Source of the DNA: Misgurnus anguillicaudatus
Taxonomy: Eukaryota > Chordata > Actinopteri > Cypriniformes > Cobitidae
Direction: 5' to 3'
Length of the DNA stretch: 64,000 bases
NCBI RefSeq assembly: GCF_027580225.2
Contig: NC_073352.2
Location: 3,908,501-3,972,500, forward strand
Shown: positions 1 to 12,739 of the stretch, one piece after another
Numbering within the stretch: the stretch's first letter is position 1
Layout: each line of letters starts with the position of its first letter
Notes under the pieces: model-generated
Told to the model about the DNA's origin: nothing
What the model saw: the letters and a program-made list of their open reading frames with translations, nothing else
Databases searched by the model: none
Program-made: the position numbers and the translations under genes

Positions 1-299
1 TCGAAGAAAGTAACAGTCCCAGTCTTGTGTAATACTTACCTCTGCTTACAGCACGAACCTGAGGAAGAAAGTAAAGCCCCAGTCTTGTGTAATACTTACC
101 TCTGCTTACAGCACGAACCTGAGGAAGATAGTAACAGTCTCAGTCTTGTGTGATACTCATCTTTGCTTATAGCACGAACCCGAGGCGGAGAAGTTAAAAT
201 CTTTGTTGCCTGTGTCATTCTACCTTTGGGACCTCCTCGAGGTGGAAACTAGGAAGGGGCGTGGCTTGTTATATTATGTGGTCCGCCCCGACCTGTGAC
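1..299. repeat. 3' end of an LTR-like element with 60-bp tandem repeats
   Basis: Positions 3-184 hold three near-identical units of about 60 bp, each containing AGTCTTGTGTAATACTTACC and a GCACGAACC core. The following part (about 225-298: GGGACCTCCTCGAGGTGG, then GGGGCGTGGC, then a GACCTGTGAC end) matches the last 85 bp of the element at 40691-44064. This is therefore the end of a second member of that family, cut by the window edge. No coding sequence is seen. Confidence 0.55.
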
Positions 300-1469
300 T
301 CATACACAGCAAAATCCCCAGTGTTAAATTAACAGTGTTCATAATCCACAACCACACTGTTAAAGATTAACATGTGTATTTTGACCAAATGGAAAATGAT
401 TACATCATGGTACTAGTATCATCATCAACAAGCAAACAATATAATGTTGGCTTCTTTCGCTGATGACAAGAAATCAAGGGTCAAGTGCCCAGCTAAAGGT
501 AAAACTAATCATGGTTAGGATGACATCTTGTTATTAATCTTTTCTTCAGAGATTCATCAGTTCATCATTAATGTTTATTCGTCTTCATTATCTCATTAAC
601 TTCAGCACTGAATCAGTTATGTTTTAACCCTAATCTTTAGTGTATAATGCACACCATCTGGGTCCCAGATTGAAATGCGTGTTTGAGCTGCTTTATTGGT
701 AAAACATCTTGCACTGGTATATCTTATTCTTAACATACAGTTAAAGACAAAAAAAACCCTTGTAATGATATGAGCAAAGAATGCTGTGAAAAATAAATCT
801 GCAATATTTCTACTTTTCAGCTTTATTCAAATAAATCAGAAAAATAAAAATTTAATTAAAGTAAAACTAATGGGGGGGGGTCATTATGACAAAATAATTA
901 GCCCTGCTTTATTTAATCCTTTTTGCAACCTCCATTAAATGCAAGGATAACAGCTCATAGTCTTCTCTTATAGTTTATGATGATGTTGAAGAGTTCATGG
1001 CAGGTGATCTTAGATTATTCCTCCATACAGAATTTCTCCAGACCCTTTAAATGTTGCTTCTCTCTCCTCCTCAGTCATGTTCTGTATGGATCAGGTCAGG
1101 GAACTGAGATGGCATTGGCAGAACCTTTATTTTGTGCTCAGTGACCCATTTTTTGCTGATTTTGAAGATTTAACCATGACCCCTTATAAAATTTCTAGCA
1201 GAGCAGGTCAGGTTTTTAATTTTCTATCTGTTGGTATTTTATATAATCCATGACACCATGTATCTGAATAAGATGTCCAGGAACTCTGGTATAGAAGTAG
1301 GTTCACACAATAAAGTTCTGGCTATATATTTAATCCCTGTGCTGACAAATATTGTGTTCCTGCTGCCAAAATACTCTTTTAGGTTTCAAATGGCTTCAGA
1401 ACTCAGTCCTGTTAAAAGTTCAAAAATTTCGGAAAATTAATATGCTGGAGTTTGTTTTTGAATGAAAAA
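300..1469. other. Intergenic DNA with a possible Tc1-like transposase remnant
   Basis: AT-rich sequence without a gene. On the minus strand about 1050-1170 reads as KVLPMPSQFPDL followed by frame breaks. This resembles the KVL(E/P)[12 protein letters not shown] motif of Tc1-type transposases, so a decayed Tc1 copy is possible. No terminal repeats were found to confirm it. Confidence 0.3.
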
Positions 1470-1808
1470 CGCTTAGGTTACTCACGTAACCCCGGTTCCC
1501 TGAAATAACGGGAACGAAGCATTGCGTCAGTTAGCTGACGCTATGGGGGGGAAACTCCTGTTTACTCCGTGACTGAAGCCTATTGGTTAACGTCTGTACA
1601 AAGTACAGACCAATTACGTTTGAACCCGCTCGCGGGATGCACACGTCCTTATATAAGCGCGGTTCAAGCGTCAGGAGCTCATTATTATTCGACTGAAGCG
1701 CGCAGCCGAATACACTCGCTGCGTAGACGTTTGTAGCACGGCAAGTGACGCAATGCTTCGTTCCTGTTATTTCAGGGAACCGGGGTTACGTGAGTAACCT
1801 AAGCGTTC
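1468..1808. repeat. Foldback at the left end of the 5.2-kb element
   Basis: 1468-1530 (CGCTTAGGTTACTCACGTAACC onward) is the reverse complement of 1748-1808 (GGTTACGTGAGTAACCTAAGCG at its end). This adds a hairpin outside and across the left arm. The right end has no counterpart, so the element is asymmetric. Confidence 0.6.
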
Positions 1809-4800
1809 CCTTTCAATACGGTTCACTTCGCATTGCATCAGTTAGCTGACGCTATGGGGGAACGTAATCCCATCACGCTGTGCATACACAACGTACAGAA
1901 GTGCCTTACCGGAGAGACACTGCGTGTGGCCCTATACCAGGCATATTCACAGCTTTAAAGCAATGTGTAAGCACCATATAAAATGTTGACGCGCACACGG
2001 TGGGGTTTTAAACGCACCGGGGGCACATAACATAGCACAAGCCGGCGAGATACCGAGCGCGCCGCGGTGTGCGAGATAAGTAAATTCAGAGTCACGTTGG
2101 TGAGCTCGCTGAGCGCACCGTGGTGTACACATAAAACGCAAGAGCGTGCAGGATTGAGCTGAGAGAACCTGCGCTCGTAGGGCAGGGACGTCTAAGCTGT
2201 ACAATCTGACAACGTAGACGGCGAAGACCAGCCGGCCATGTAGCAGATATCAAATATAGATACCCCTGTAGACCAAGTCCATGAAAAAGCCAAACTCTCA
2301 CAGAGTGGGCTCTATATAGGACATAGCTCATAGAGGGGCGTGAGCCAGTGCGATGGTTTCAACGATCCATCTAAATAACCACTGTAAGCAACAGACATAC
2401 ATAGTGAGTGATCTGCGAAGTTCACGAACAGCCGATCTGACTATAATATGCGGCAGAACGGTTCGTAGCGTGGGATTATACAGATACCACAATAGTGTGA
2501 ACCCAGGTGCGCCCTCGAGCGCATCGGGATGCATATAGGTAGTATTATAGTGCACAGATCGGTGAGCTGTCCAAGCGCGCCGTAAATGTGTATTGACTAT
2601 AAATTGCACGGGCACAGGTGAACACCTGAATACATCGTGAATGCATATAGATGAATCAGAGTGTTATAATGCACAGGCCGGCAAGATTCTCGAGCGCGCC
2701 GTCATGTGTTCTGATAATAAGTTGTGCGCACACGGGTGAACCCTTCAGTGCACCGTGAATGCGTATAGATAAATCGATGCACAGAACGCGCCGTGAATGT
2801 GTACAGATATGATTGATGAACGTACGGTGGGCACTCAACGCACCGTGAACGTACACAGATGAACAACAATGTATGTATGTGTCACAGCCGTGTATACAGA
2901 TGAGCTTTTCCGAGCGCATCTTTAGTGTATACCGAAATGTTATAGTGTGCATATGTGAGCTTCTCTAAGCGCACGGTGGACACATATAGTTAAAACCCAT
3001 ATCGTGCATACAGGTGAGCTTACGCGGCGCACCTTAAATGCAACAAACCTCAGTAGTGCGCGAAGCAGGGATGTCAAAGCTGTAAACTGACAACGTGGAC
3101 GCCGGGGACCAGCCGGCCGTGTCACAAATGTCAAATGAGAAACTTCTAAGACCATGCCCGAGGATCTAATCCATACATGGAGTAGACTTCATTGTCACGG
3201 GAGGTGATAACGTCAACGATCCATAAATAACCTGTATTGACAGGTGCGCTAGTGAGTGATCTGTGACGCCGATGAACAGCTGATCGTCTGATGTACGTCA
3301 GACATATCTGTCATACAGGACCTTGGACAGTTCCAGAGCGCTGCGCCTCGGGCACCGTCCGCATCTGAGAAATGACAGGCTTATGAATAAAGTGAATGGT
3401 CGGTCATAAAAGCGTGGTTCGCTGTTATCACCGCCACATATATATATACGCAGGGGGAGAAAGCCGCCGTGCACAAGCCTCTGTAGTGAGGAGAAAGCTG
3501 TTCCACCTACAATTCGCGGGGGGTAGACTCTCGCTGTCACTAGACAGAATAGATCAGACTTTGCATAAGGACGCCTCGCAAAAGGGGTCCTAGCAGCTCG
3601 TGTCAACGTGTTATAAGGCACGTAATGCAATCTCCGCACGTCCATCGTAACGGGTTAATATGTCTGCATCTTGGTAGTTTAAGCACGAGATGCGTATCAC
3701 TCTGATTGAACATAGCTTATAAAGCGATGCAATGAGTTTATTAAGGAGATGACTCGCCAGCTTGTACAGGGGGCGAGATCTCAGTCTGGTTCGGTAAATA
3801 ATGAAACCACCGTAGTTTGCCCGACCGCATTATCACAATAACACGGTCGAGAGTGCTGCAGTGCTAAAATCATCCCCTTAATGGACCGTATGTACAGTAC
3901 AAGGTGATTGATTTGAGACAAACGGGCGTTCCACGCGCCGAAGGCTGATTGCCGTCGTAAAGCGTGTTCAACCCACAGCAGATGCTGGCGATCTCGTGAT
4001 GGTAGCACTTCATGCAGCTGTGTGTAACTTAAGCATGAGCTTCCCGGCCGTCAGCTCGGGGCGGGACCTTTGCTTAGTCAAACTGAAGTGGACTTTTATG
4101 AACAGAATGCCACGATATTCAGCTTTCTGAGGCTCGTTAGAGGGGTACGTGAGCCCGTCTTAAACGAGATGCCGCGCGTCTGTCTGTGCGAGCGCTTTGA
4201 TCTTTGAAACTTATTGTGGCGGGTAGCAAGCTCACTTCAGGTTGATATTACCTTAATATCTCCGAGTATTGGAGCGGAGCGGAGGTGTGAGCGTCTTCGG
4301 ATCCGCTGATATAAATCAGCTGTATGGCCGAAAAACGTCATAAACCGCTTGGCTGTAAGCCTTTGAGTGGCCGTCCGGAGAGGGCGCGTTTCAAATGCTT
4401 GGAGCCATGCAAAAGTCTGAGGCTGCCGTCTCTCTAGGAAGAGAGAATGACAGTTGTAAGACCGTGCTCGTTTGCGCCGTCAGCATCGTAGCGGAGAAAC
4501 TGAGGTGGGCTGCGAGCGAATTTGGCAGAAAGGTGTTAGAGACACCGTACAGCTGTGGGGTGTCAATACACAGTATATGGCCAAACCGGGGGTTTTTCGG
4601 AAAGCGTCGATAGAATTATGGACAGTGGGCCGTGTGTGCGTATTACTGATTGCTTGTCAGTAAGGCAAGAAAGTGTTTAGACACACCGTACAACCGTGGG
4701 GTGTCAATACACAGTATAGTAAGCACGGAAATTACTCTTTTTATAGGAATTCAATACCGTTCGCCACTATAGTGAGGTCGCAACGTCCCCATATCCTGTA

Positions 4801-5393
4801 ATACTGCCCTTCGTCTTACAGCCTGTGATGGTTTTCATACTATCCCATACCTCCTTCATGTTTATATGCTGCAGCTTCTGTTCTACCTTCCTTCTGTAAT
4901 CTTACTTCGCCTCTCTCAGGTGGACCTTAAGTTCCCCCTGTACGCGCTGTATACACAGTATGCTTGGATAAACAGCACACAGAAAACATTTCAGGGCAGT
5001 CCAGCCGAGGCGCGACTTAACCCTCTTCCCCCAGACAGTTCTATGTCGACGCAGCTGTGCTGCGAAGACCAGAGCTCGGCCGTTCAGGTGCACGAGCCTC
5101 AGTAGTGACGGTGACCCAAACGGCTCACGGAGCAGAGCAGTATGTCTAGGTGGTTTAATGTCAGACTGAACCCATCGCAGAGAGGAAGTCTGCCGTGAGG
5201 CCCACGGTTTTGCCGTTTATTAAAAAGGGCAGAAAAACCGGGTATATAAGAATGTACCAATATTTAGCGCACTGATATAGGATGGGACTGAATAAAGGGA
5301 GGTATTCGGGCCTCAGTATGTTAAACAAATTCGTTCTGCCTCTGATTCCGTCTAAACCAGAGAGAAATGACCGGGCAGACGAGTAGTGAGCTT

Positions 5394-5660
5394 TCCGAAG
5401 TGAGATAGACTCAGGCCGGTTAAGCTCTATAATAAGTGTTTTAGCGCTCAAATAGAGGCGTGTCCGCCTTATTGAGCAGACGAATGAGATCGTGCCGCTC
5501 CAGGGGGGAGGGGCATGAAGCTCTGTATAGACGAATAGTGAGCCGGTTAGCTCTTATAATGAGTGTTCTTGATGCTCCAATAGCGGCGAATCCGCCCTAT
5601 CGAGCAGACGAATGAGATCGTGCCGCTCCAGGAGGGGAGGGTCATGAAGCTCTGTAATCG
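5394..5660. repeat. Direct repeat, 128-bp period, two copies
   Basis: The block GAGCAGACGAATGAGATCGT occurs at 5474 and 5602 with similar flanks on both sides, giving two diverged copies of about 128 bp inside the 5.2-kb element. Confidence 0.65.
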
Positions 5661-5726
5661 TTGAACACTAGACAGCTGCATTTAGAGGCAGCGAGACGTA
5701 AGACCGCGTGCTAACTACGCCGTTAA

Positions 5727-6165
5727 GAGACCTCACCACTGCGGGGAAAGGAGCGAGGGACTCCGCGAGCGTGGAGCACGAGTGGCTGTGCTATGACAGG
5801 GAACAGGGGCAGATCCGCCCGTGTTTGCTTGTCGTATGCATCTTTCTAGTTTTACGGTTCCCCCGCTTGTTCATCTCAACAAGAGAGGAACGGCAGAGGG
5901 GAACGGCAGAGGGGAGCAGCAACACAGACAGAACAGCCATGCGTCATATAAACGGTATCACCCGATGCACTTGCGGGATTCATGTATGTGCCAGAGATCT
6001 CGCCACTGAATGTAAGAGGAGCGAAGGGACTCTGTAAGCATGAACGGTTGCGATGTGACAGAACACAGGGGGGGTTAGTCCGTGTGTGCTTGTCTATGCA
6101 TCCATCTAGTCTCATGGCTCGCCGTGTGTTCATCCCGGGGAGAGAGGAACAGCAGGGGGAGCACG
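5727..6165. repeat. Direct repeat, about 266-bp period, two diverged copies
   Basis: 5727-5860 and 5993-6125 share the order CTC(A/G)CCACTG, GAGCGA(A)GGGACTC, TATGACAG/TGTGACAG and a GTTTGCTTGTC/GTGTGCTTGTC block. They are an old tandem duplication inside the 5.2-kb element. Confidence 0.5.
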
Positions 6166-6775
6166 AAACATGGATAAGACAACCGAAGCATATAAGCGCG
6201 GTCCCGGCGTGGGAGGTGCCAGACGGGTGACGCGCTCTGGGAAATTCGTAGCAGGGAGGCTCACTTAAGCCGCTGTGCTGGACGCTATTACAACAGCGCC
6301 TGCTCTTTTAGCTTACAGCTTTATATTAAAAATATTGATCTTACCGGGCAGCCGCAGGGGAGACCTCGTCAGGCATGTGTCCGCTGCACAGGGCTCGTAC
6401 CACGGCAAGCGAAGGCTAACTTCGGTTCTCGGCCGGAAAGCGGCAGGGGAAGACGCTAGACTTGGATTCTGCTGTCTTCGGTTCTCAGCCGGAAAGGGCA
6501 GGGGACGCTGCAGGGCTTTTGTCGACGGCAAGGTAAGGCTTCTTCTTCTTCGGAGCAGCGAGAGGTTCGCGCTGAAGGAGAAATTAATGAGCTCCTGACG
6601 CTTGAACCGCGCTTATATAAGGACGTGTGCATCCCGCGCGCGGGTTCAAACGTCATTGGTCTGTACTTTGTACAGACATTAACCAATAGGCTTCAGTCAC
6701 GGAGTAAACAGGAGTTTCCCCCCCATAGCGTCAGCTAACTGACGCAATGCGAAGTGAACCGTATTGAAAGGGAAC

Positions 6776-7158
6776 AGAGGATTTGTTTCTTAAACTGTGT
6801 CCCAAACAACTGGTTATAGAGGAGCGGTTTTCCTTTTTAAAGCTTTCTGACCCAAGATTCAACTGATTTCTGAAGTTCTCCATCTGTGATCCTTGGAGAG
6901 TCTCAGTCAAAGGATTCTCTTTGCTGAGCATTAAGATGAAATTAAATTTTTTATTTGATTTTATTTATATAGCGCTTTACATTAATAGAAACAGGGGAAA
7001 ATACAGAAAAATCAACAGGCAACATAAGTAGCAAAATCCAGAGGATATGAATAAACTTTACAAGCGAGCGTGGTGATGATTTAACGTATAGAAGAGGGTG
7101 CTAAGTTAAACCAATGTTGACTGACTCACAGAGGTAAAAAAAAAACTTTGGATTTATA
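6776..7158. other. No recognised feature
   Basis: AT-rich spacer. It contains a TTATATAGCGCTTTACATTA stretch of the kind seen at LINE/SINE tails in fish, but too little to assign. Confidence 0.4.
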
Positions 7159-8072
7159 TATACCGTAATTCCGTAAAAATAAAGACTGGGCCTTTATTTA
7201 CCTAAACTGCCGAAGGTAACAGGCTTTTATTTGAAGCAGGCCTTTATTTCAAATTCCATCTGTTTGATAAATAATTGTTTTAAATTAGCCGTTAAATTAA
7301 AAGCGATAGTGTTCTAATGGATAGAGATCATTCATTTCTTAACAGTATATTTTTTCAAGGTTGTTGAAAAGTCCGTCACTAGCACTAAATGAGACCAATC
7401 CAATGTACCTACTGCCATCTATTGGCAGCTGTGCATTATGATGAACATGAATGCATTTAGCATCGCGCTCACATTATCCAAATCATGCCCCAGCGCGGTC
7501 GTCTCCCCTCCCTACTCCATGCACACACTCACACTTTATCAATCTGAGCCCAGGTGCGCTTTCATCATTAGAGTGCATTTGTTTTTAGCAAAGCAGGAGG
7601 TAAAGCATTCTCTTACTGGAACCCATCGTAATGTTAAGTCTGTGTTTTTTATTTAGTTGTATGAAGCCCTCTCACATATGATATCGCTTAGTTGATCTGT
7701 TGCGTGTGCACCGTAGATATTCACTAGCCCTGCTGCGCGCATTAAAAGGTTTTAACGAAGGTAGATGAAGGTGAGTGATCTCGCAGTTGACGTCTCTCCT
7801 TTTGAAATGCGCTCTGGCGCGAATATGCTCACATTGCGCGTAAGCTAAGCTTCGTTTATACTCGCGCTTTGGTCTGCAATGCAAGCCTTCGCGGATCACG
7901 CACGCGTCTCACCAAACGGACGAAGCGTTTATAGTTGACGCGCTAAGCTCATCTTTCCCTAACCTTAATTTGAGACTGGCCTTTATTTGTCCGTGATGAC
8001 CATGCCCCCGGCCACTATCAGAGGCCCGACGTTTATTTTTAATAACGGCTTTTATTTGAGGAATTACGGTGT
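7159..8072. mobile_element. Non-autonomous element with ACCGTAATTCC termini
   Basis: The left end reads TACCGTAATTCC and the right end GGAATTACGGTG, as inverted termini about 900 bp apart. Copies of GCCTTTATTT recur just inside both ends. No transposase is visible. It is a MITE-like element of unassigned superfamily. Confidence 0.5.
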
Positions 8073-8087
8073 GTGTATGTATATATA

Positions 8088-9675
8088 CAGTGGGGCAAAA
8101 AAGTATTTAGTCAACCACCAATTGTGCAAGTTCTCCCACTTAAAAAGATGAGAGGGGCCTGTAATTTTCATCATAGGTACACTTCAACTATGAGAGACAA
8201 AATGAGGAAAAAAATCCAGAAAATCACATTGTCTGATTTTTTAAGAATTTATTTGCAATTTATGGTGGAAAATAAGTATTTGGTCAATAACAAAAGAGCA
8301 AGATTTCTTTCTCTCACAGACCTGTAACTTCTTCTTTAAGAGGATCCTCTGTCCTCCACTTGTTACCTGTATTAATGGCACCTGTTTGAACTTGTTAGCA
8401 GTATAAAAGACACCTGTCCACAACCTAAAACAGTCAGAATGCAAACTCAACTATGGCCAAGACCAAAGAGCTGTCAAAGGACACCAGAAACAAAATTGTA
8501 GACCTGCACCAGTCTGGGAAGACTGAATCTGCAATAGGTAAGCAGCTTGGTGTGAAGAAATCAATTGTGAGAGCAATTATTAGAAAATGTAAGACATACA
8601 AGAACACTGATAATGTCCCTCGATCTGGGGCTCCGCGCAAGATCTCATCCCGTAGGGTAAAATTATCACCAGAATGGTGAGCAAAAATCCCAGAACCACA
8701 CGGGGGGACCTAGTGAATAACCTGCAGAGAGCTGGGACCAAAGTAACAAAGGCTACCATCAGTAACACACTATGCAGCCAGGGACTCAATTCCTGCAGTG
8801 CCAGATGTGTCCACCTGCTTAAGCCAGTACATGTCCGGACCCGTCTGAAGTTTGCTAGAGAGCATTTGGATGATCCAGAAGAAGAGTGGGAGAATGTCAT
8901 ATGGTCAGATGAAACCAAAACATAACTTTTTGGTAGAAACTCAACTTCTTGTGTTTGGAGGAGAAAGATGCTGAGTTGCATCCAAAGAACTCCATACCTA
9001 CTGTGAAGCATGGGGGTGGAAACCTCATGCTTTGGGGCTGTTTTTCTGCAAAGGGACCAGGACGACTGATCCGAGTTAAGGAAAGAATGAATGGATCCAT
9101 GTATCGTGAGATTTTGACTCAAAACCTCCTTTCGTCAGCAAGGGCATTGAAGATGAAACGTGGCTGGGTCTTTCAGTATGGCAGTGATCCCAAACATACC
9201 GCCCGAGCAAAGAAGGAGTGGTTTCATAAGAATAATTTCAAGGTCCTGGAGTGGCCTAGCCAGTCTCCAGATCTCAATAATCTTTGGAGGGAGTTGAAAA
9301 TCTGAGTTGCAGCGACAGCCCTAAAACATCACTGCTCTAGAGGAGATCTGCATGGAGGAATGGGCCAAACTACCAGCAACAGTGTGTAAAAACCTTGTGG
9401 AGACTTACAGAAAACGTTTGATCTCTGTCATTGCCAACAAAGGGTATATAACAAAGTATTGACATAAACTTTTGTTATTGACCAAATACTTATTTTTCAC
9501 CATAATTTACAAATAAATTCTTAAAAAAATCAGACAATGTGATTTTCTGCATTTTTTTTCTCATTTTGTCTCTCATAGTTGACGTGTACCTTTGACAAAA
9601 ATTACAGGCCTCTCTCATCTTTTTAAGTGTGAGAACTTGAACAATTGGTAGCTGACTAAATACTTTTTTGCCCCA

Positions 9676-9678
<3 letters not shown>
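8088..9678 (+). mobile_element. Decayed Tc1-type transposon with long terminal inverted repeats
   Basis: The ends CAGTGGGGCAAAAAAGTA (8088) and its reverse complement (to 9678) are flanked by TA. The inverted repeats are long (about 200 bp; compare GACAATGTGATTTTCTGC near 9535 with its complement near 8215). The right TA runs into a (TA)n tract, consistent with the TA target choice of Tc1/mariner elements. Confidence 0.85.
8453..9330 (+). pseudogene. Tc1-type transposase pseudogene
   Basis: The translation starts [20 protein letters not shown] and shows the paired HTH region ([17 protein letters not shown]), then [24 protein letters not shown] and WPSQSPDLN. Frames change near 8670 and 8930, with a stop after DETKT. 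The second Asp motif reads GSDPKHTA where the family has QDNDPKHTA. The segment carrying the third catalytic acidic residue (normally PIENLW) is shortened to NNLW, so a key residue is missing. It cannot make an active DDE transposase. Confidence 0.85.
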
Positions 9679-9774
<96 letters not shown>

Positions 9775-9825
9775 AATATATATATATATGTATATATATA
9801 TAAATATATATATATATATGTAAAC
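9679..9825. repeat. (TA)n microsatellite
   Basis: About 145 bp of TA dinucleotides with a few TATG and AAATA interruptions. It abuts the right end of the Tc1 element. Confidence 0.9.
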
Positions 9826-9989
9826 GAATGAGGGGATTAAACGGGTTTCGCCGGTTGGTCAGGCATCAGCTGGGCATCACGTTGAATGACGGCTAGAAGA
9901 TCAGTGGTGTGACAGACAGGCTAGCTATTGCCGCACTAGTATATTACCAAGACGAGTTATATGAATGCTTTGTTCCATACAGCCTAACA

Positions 9990-11110
9990 ATTGCGAGATA
10001 AGTACATTTACTAGACAAATTATGTGAATGCTTTGTTAAAGAGAAAAGTCTTAAGTTTAGACTTAAAGTGATCGACTGTGTTTGATTCTCAGACATCAAA
10101 TGGCAAATCATTCCAGAGCTTAGGGGCTAAGTAGGCAAAGGATCTGCCACCTTTAGACACATTTGATATTCTAGGGATAGTTTTGAGACCCGAATTTTGT
10201 GATCGCAGTGTAGTGATGGATTGTATTCTGATATTAATTTCTAAGATACGAGGGAGCTTGGCCATTTAAGGCTTTGAGGGGTATTAAACTGGTAGCCAGT
10301 GTATAGATGCCAAAATTAAGCTTATGTTATTACGAGTTACAATAGTTTATTCTAGAGGTCATAAAAGCGTGGATAAGCTTCGCTGCATCTGATGCAGACA
10401 GCATATGGTGTATTTTTGAGATATTTCTAAGATGGAAAAATACTGTGCGGCAGACGTTGGAAATATGACTATCAAAGGATAAATTGCTGTCGAACACCAC
10501 ACCTAAGTTCTTAACCATGGAAGATGGCACCACAGTGCAGCCATCTATGGGCAACTTGTTATCTGACATATTTTGTTTGGAGCGATTCAGTTCAATGATA
10601 AGTACCTATCATATTGGAGTCTAGCATAAGGAAGTTATGTGCCATCCAGTCACTTATATCGCTAATAGTCTGTTACTTTAAAGAACTGGTGTGTTTCGTT
10701 AGGATGTGAGGAGATGTAAAGCTGGGTATCATCTGCATAGCAGTGAAAACTGAGCTTGTGTTTCCTGATACTGTCTCCTAGAGGTAACATATATAACGAG
10801 AACAGGATAGGACCTAAAACTGATACATGCGGTACGCCGTATTTAACTGGGGAGTGATGTGACTCCTCCTCATTTACATAAACAAAATGATAGTGATTTG
10901 TTAGATATGATCTAAACCATGCTAACGCCTGACCACTGATGCCAACATAGTTTTCTAGTGTATTGTGTAAGATTGTCTGATCTATTGTGGCAAAGGCTGC
11001 ACTAAGGTCTAGTAATATAAGAATTGAGATTTGACCACGATCAGATGTTAAAAGGAGGTCATTTGTAACTCAAGTGCTGTGGTGGGGCCTGAATCCTGAT
11101 TGGAACTTTT
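9990..11110 (-). pseudogene. L2-type LINE reverse transcriptase remnant
   Basis: Read on the minus strand it gives an RT palm: ILILLDLSAAF near 11000-11030, then HYHFVYVNEEESHHSPV, GPILFSLYML, and CYADDTQLYI near 10700-10740 (the YADD catalytic motif). This is followed by NLGVVFDSNLSFDSHISNV and HAFMTSRINYCNS (10330-10569), as in fish L2/CR1-like LINEs. The Asp of DHTILL-type motifs and several frames are disrupted. It is a 5'-truncated dead copy. Confidence 0.8.
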
Positions 11111-11473
11111 CATACGTACTATCAGTGTAAGTCCCGAGTTTTATTTTTTCCCTGTTTGCTGTTTAAAAGTCTGAATGCATTATAGACTGCACAAAATTTT
11201 GTGGGGCGTTTGAGCTTGTGTGGCATGGACATAATGAGAGCGAGAGCTCATATAATTCGGTATATTCTGTGTCTTGGTCAACTTTGTTGGTAGAGTTTTG
11301 TTGTTATAGAGTTTAAAAAAGCACCCACAAGAAATCCGCTGTGTTCAGGAGAACTTCAAGAACCATGCAGAATGAGCAGTTGGACTGAATAAAAGTAAGT
11401 CTGCTGTGAGGGAAAAAATGTGTGTGTGCTATTGCTATTAAAGCAAAAAGAAACGTATGAGCCTTTGATTAGG
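11111..11473. other. No recognised feature
   Basis: A short AT-rich spacer between the LINE remnant and the next MITE. Confidence 0.4.
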
Positions 11474-12210
11474 CAACTTAGAGGCTATTTACACTTGGCA
11501 TTAACATGCGTTTTCATCAATCGGATCACAAGTGTACGACGTTAATGCCAGGTGTAAACGGTGTTCAAAACGTTTTGAGCTCATCCACTTTCGACCACTT
11601 TCAACCACATCCAGAGGTAGTCGAAACCACTTTCGATCGGATCGCTTTTGTTGCGGAACGCACATGTGACTGAATGTGTTCGAACAGCCACACGCGACCG
11701 CCTTCTCTCCACCCATTTATCTAATCTGAGGTACTGAACACAAGTTTTATGTCTTTTCTGACTTCTGCCGTGAACATACGGTGAACAGTGCTATTTTTAG
11801 CCTTTCATTGATAAAACTAAGCGGCTCATCTCCGTAGTTTCGTTTTGAAAACGTGTGAAAGTTGCGCGATCCTATTTCATCAATTGAGCTGAAAATTCCG
11901 AGAAAGCTCTAACATATACACGTAAAAAATTCTGTGCAGCATGTTTACTTGCTAAACAAGCAGCGGACTCTGGCATAATATTAGTTCGCGTCCATATAAA
12001 CTCTTCATTACTCCCGCTCGGTTTTGAATGACAGCAGAGAGACTCGCCCACCATCTCACAGAGCACCCCCTCACAGTATTCAGGACAGAAGCGACGAAAG
12101 TGGACAAAAGAGATGGATTTAAATACCAGGTGTAAACGTAATGTGTCTCTCTCGTCCACTTGTGATCCGATCGATGAAAACACATCTTAATACAAAGTGT
12201 GAACAGCCCC
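11474..12210. mobile_element. MITE with inverted termini of about 50 bp
   Basis: The left end AGGCTATTTACACTTGGCAT continues into TTTTCATCAATCGGATCACAAGTG. The right end is its inverted counterpart (CACTTGTGATCCGATCGATG, then CACAGCCCC-type end). It is about 740 bp with no transposase. Two short ORFs inside it have no recognisable family features. Confidence 0.6.
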
Positions 12211-12214
12211 TTAA

Positions 12215-12671
12215 AGGGAAACCAGGCAAGTCTGCGTAATATTTCTCTACGAGCTCCCCCTAGTGTCTGAAAGTAAATGCTTTCAAACACACTGTCGTAA
12301 AAACGAACTGTTGTCCCTCCCCCCTCGGAACCAAGTTTATCATCTTATTTCCAATCCAGTTATGTTTCCCTTCCGTCAAGGGGTTCCGATGCTTCTTCCC
12401 CGGCTCTGCCATTTGCAACAATCGCTAGCCGTGTTTAGCTCGCCTGCCTCTGTGTTGTTTGCTGTAAAGTGATACTGCTTCTCGCGATATCTGAGACTTT
12501 GTGAGACTGAAGGACACCGGGTCGGATACAGCGAAGTTGCAAGTGGGGTATTCTTCCTACAGACGGTAGGGGCGGGCCAGAGAGACTTCATTTGTCCGGT
12601 AATGAGTCATTTAACCATATACCAACTTACGAAGATGATTTATTAACATAAAAATGCTGCCTTGTGTCCCT
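12215..12671. mobile_element. TTAA-flanked non-autonomous element
   Basis: The termini AGGGAAACCAGGCAAG (12215) and CTGCCTTGTGTCCCT (to 12671) are inverted repeats, flanked on both sides by TTAA (12211-12214 and 12672-12675). TTAA targets are typical of piggyBac- and Kolobok-type transposons. It has no coding region. Confidence 0.6.
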
Positions 12672-12739
12672 TTAATGTATCTTTTCGTGTGTGTTCCGTC
12701 ACGTTAACAAAGTTTTTAAGTTTAAGGTTTTTTTTCATT

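Larger units (their letters stand above)
1520..6750. mobile_element. 5.2-kb non-coding element with inverted terminal arms of about 165 bp
   Basis: The left arm (1520-1683) and right arm (6587-6750) are near-perfect reverse complements. Both contain CATTGCGTCAGTTAGCTGACGC, a TGTACAAAGTACAGAC core and a TATATAAGCGCGGTTCAAGCG segment. The interior is CpG-rich, unlike the AT-rich flanks, and has no ORF resembling a transposase, gag, RT or recombinase. It contains several degenerate direct repeats. The style of the ends (TTCCCTTTCAATACGGTTCAC) recalls DIRS-type ends seen elsewhere in the window, so it could be a DIRS derivative without coding capacity. A foldback DNA transposon is the alternative. 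No target-site duplication could be defined. Confidence 0.6.

Noticed and set aside
1947..3645. Several overlapping short frames of 70-115 codons
   Set aside because: They lie in the CpG-rich repeat element, overlap each other on both strands and show no protein family features.
8674..9305. Domesticated transposase gene
   Set aside because: Frame breaks, a stop, and loss of the third catalytic residue, all within intact Tc1 terminal repeats. It is an ordinary dead transposon.
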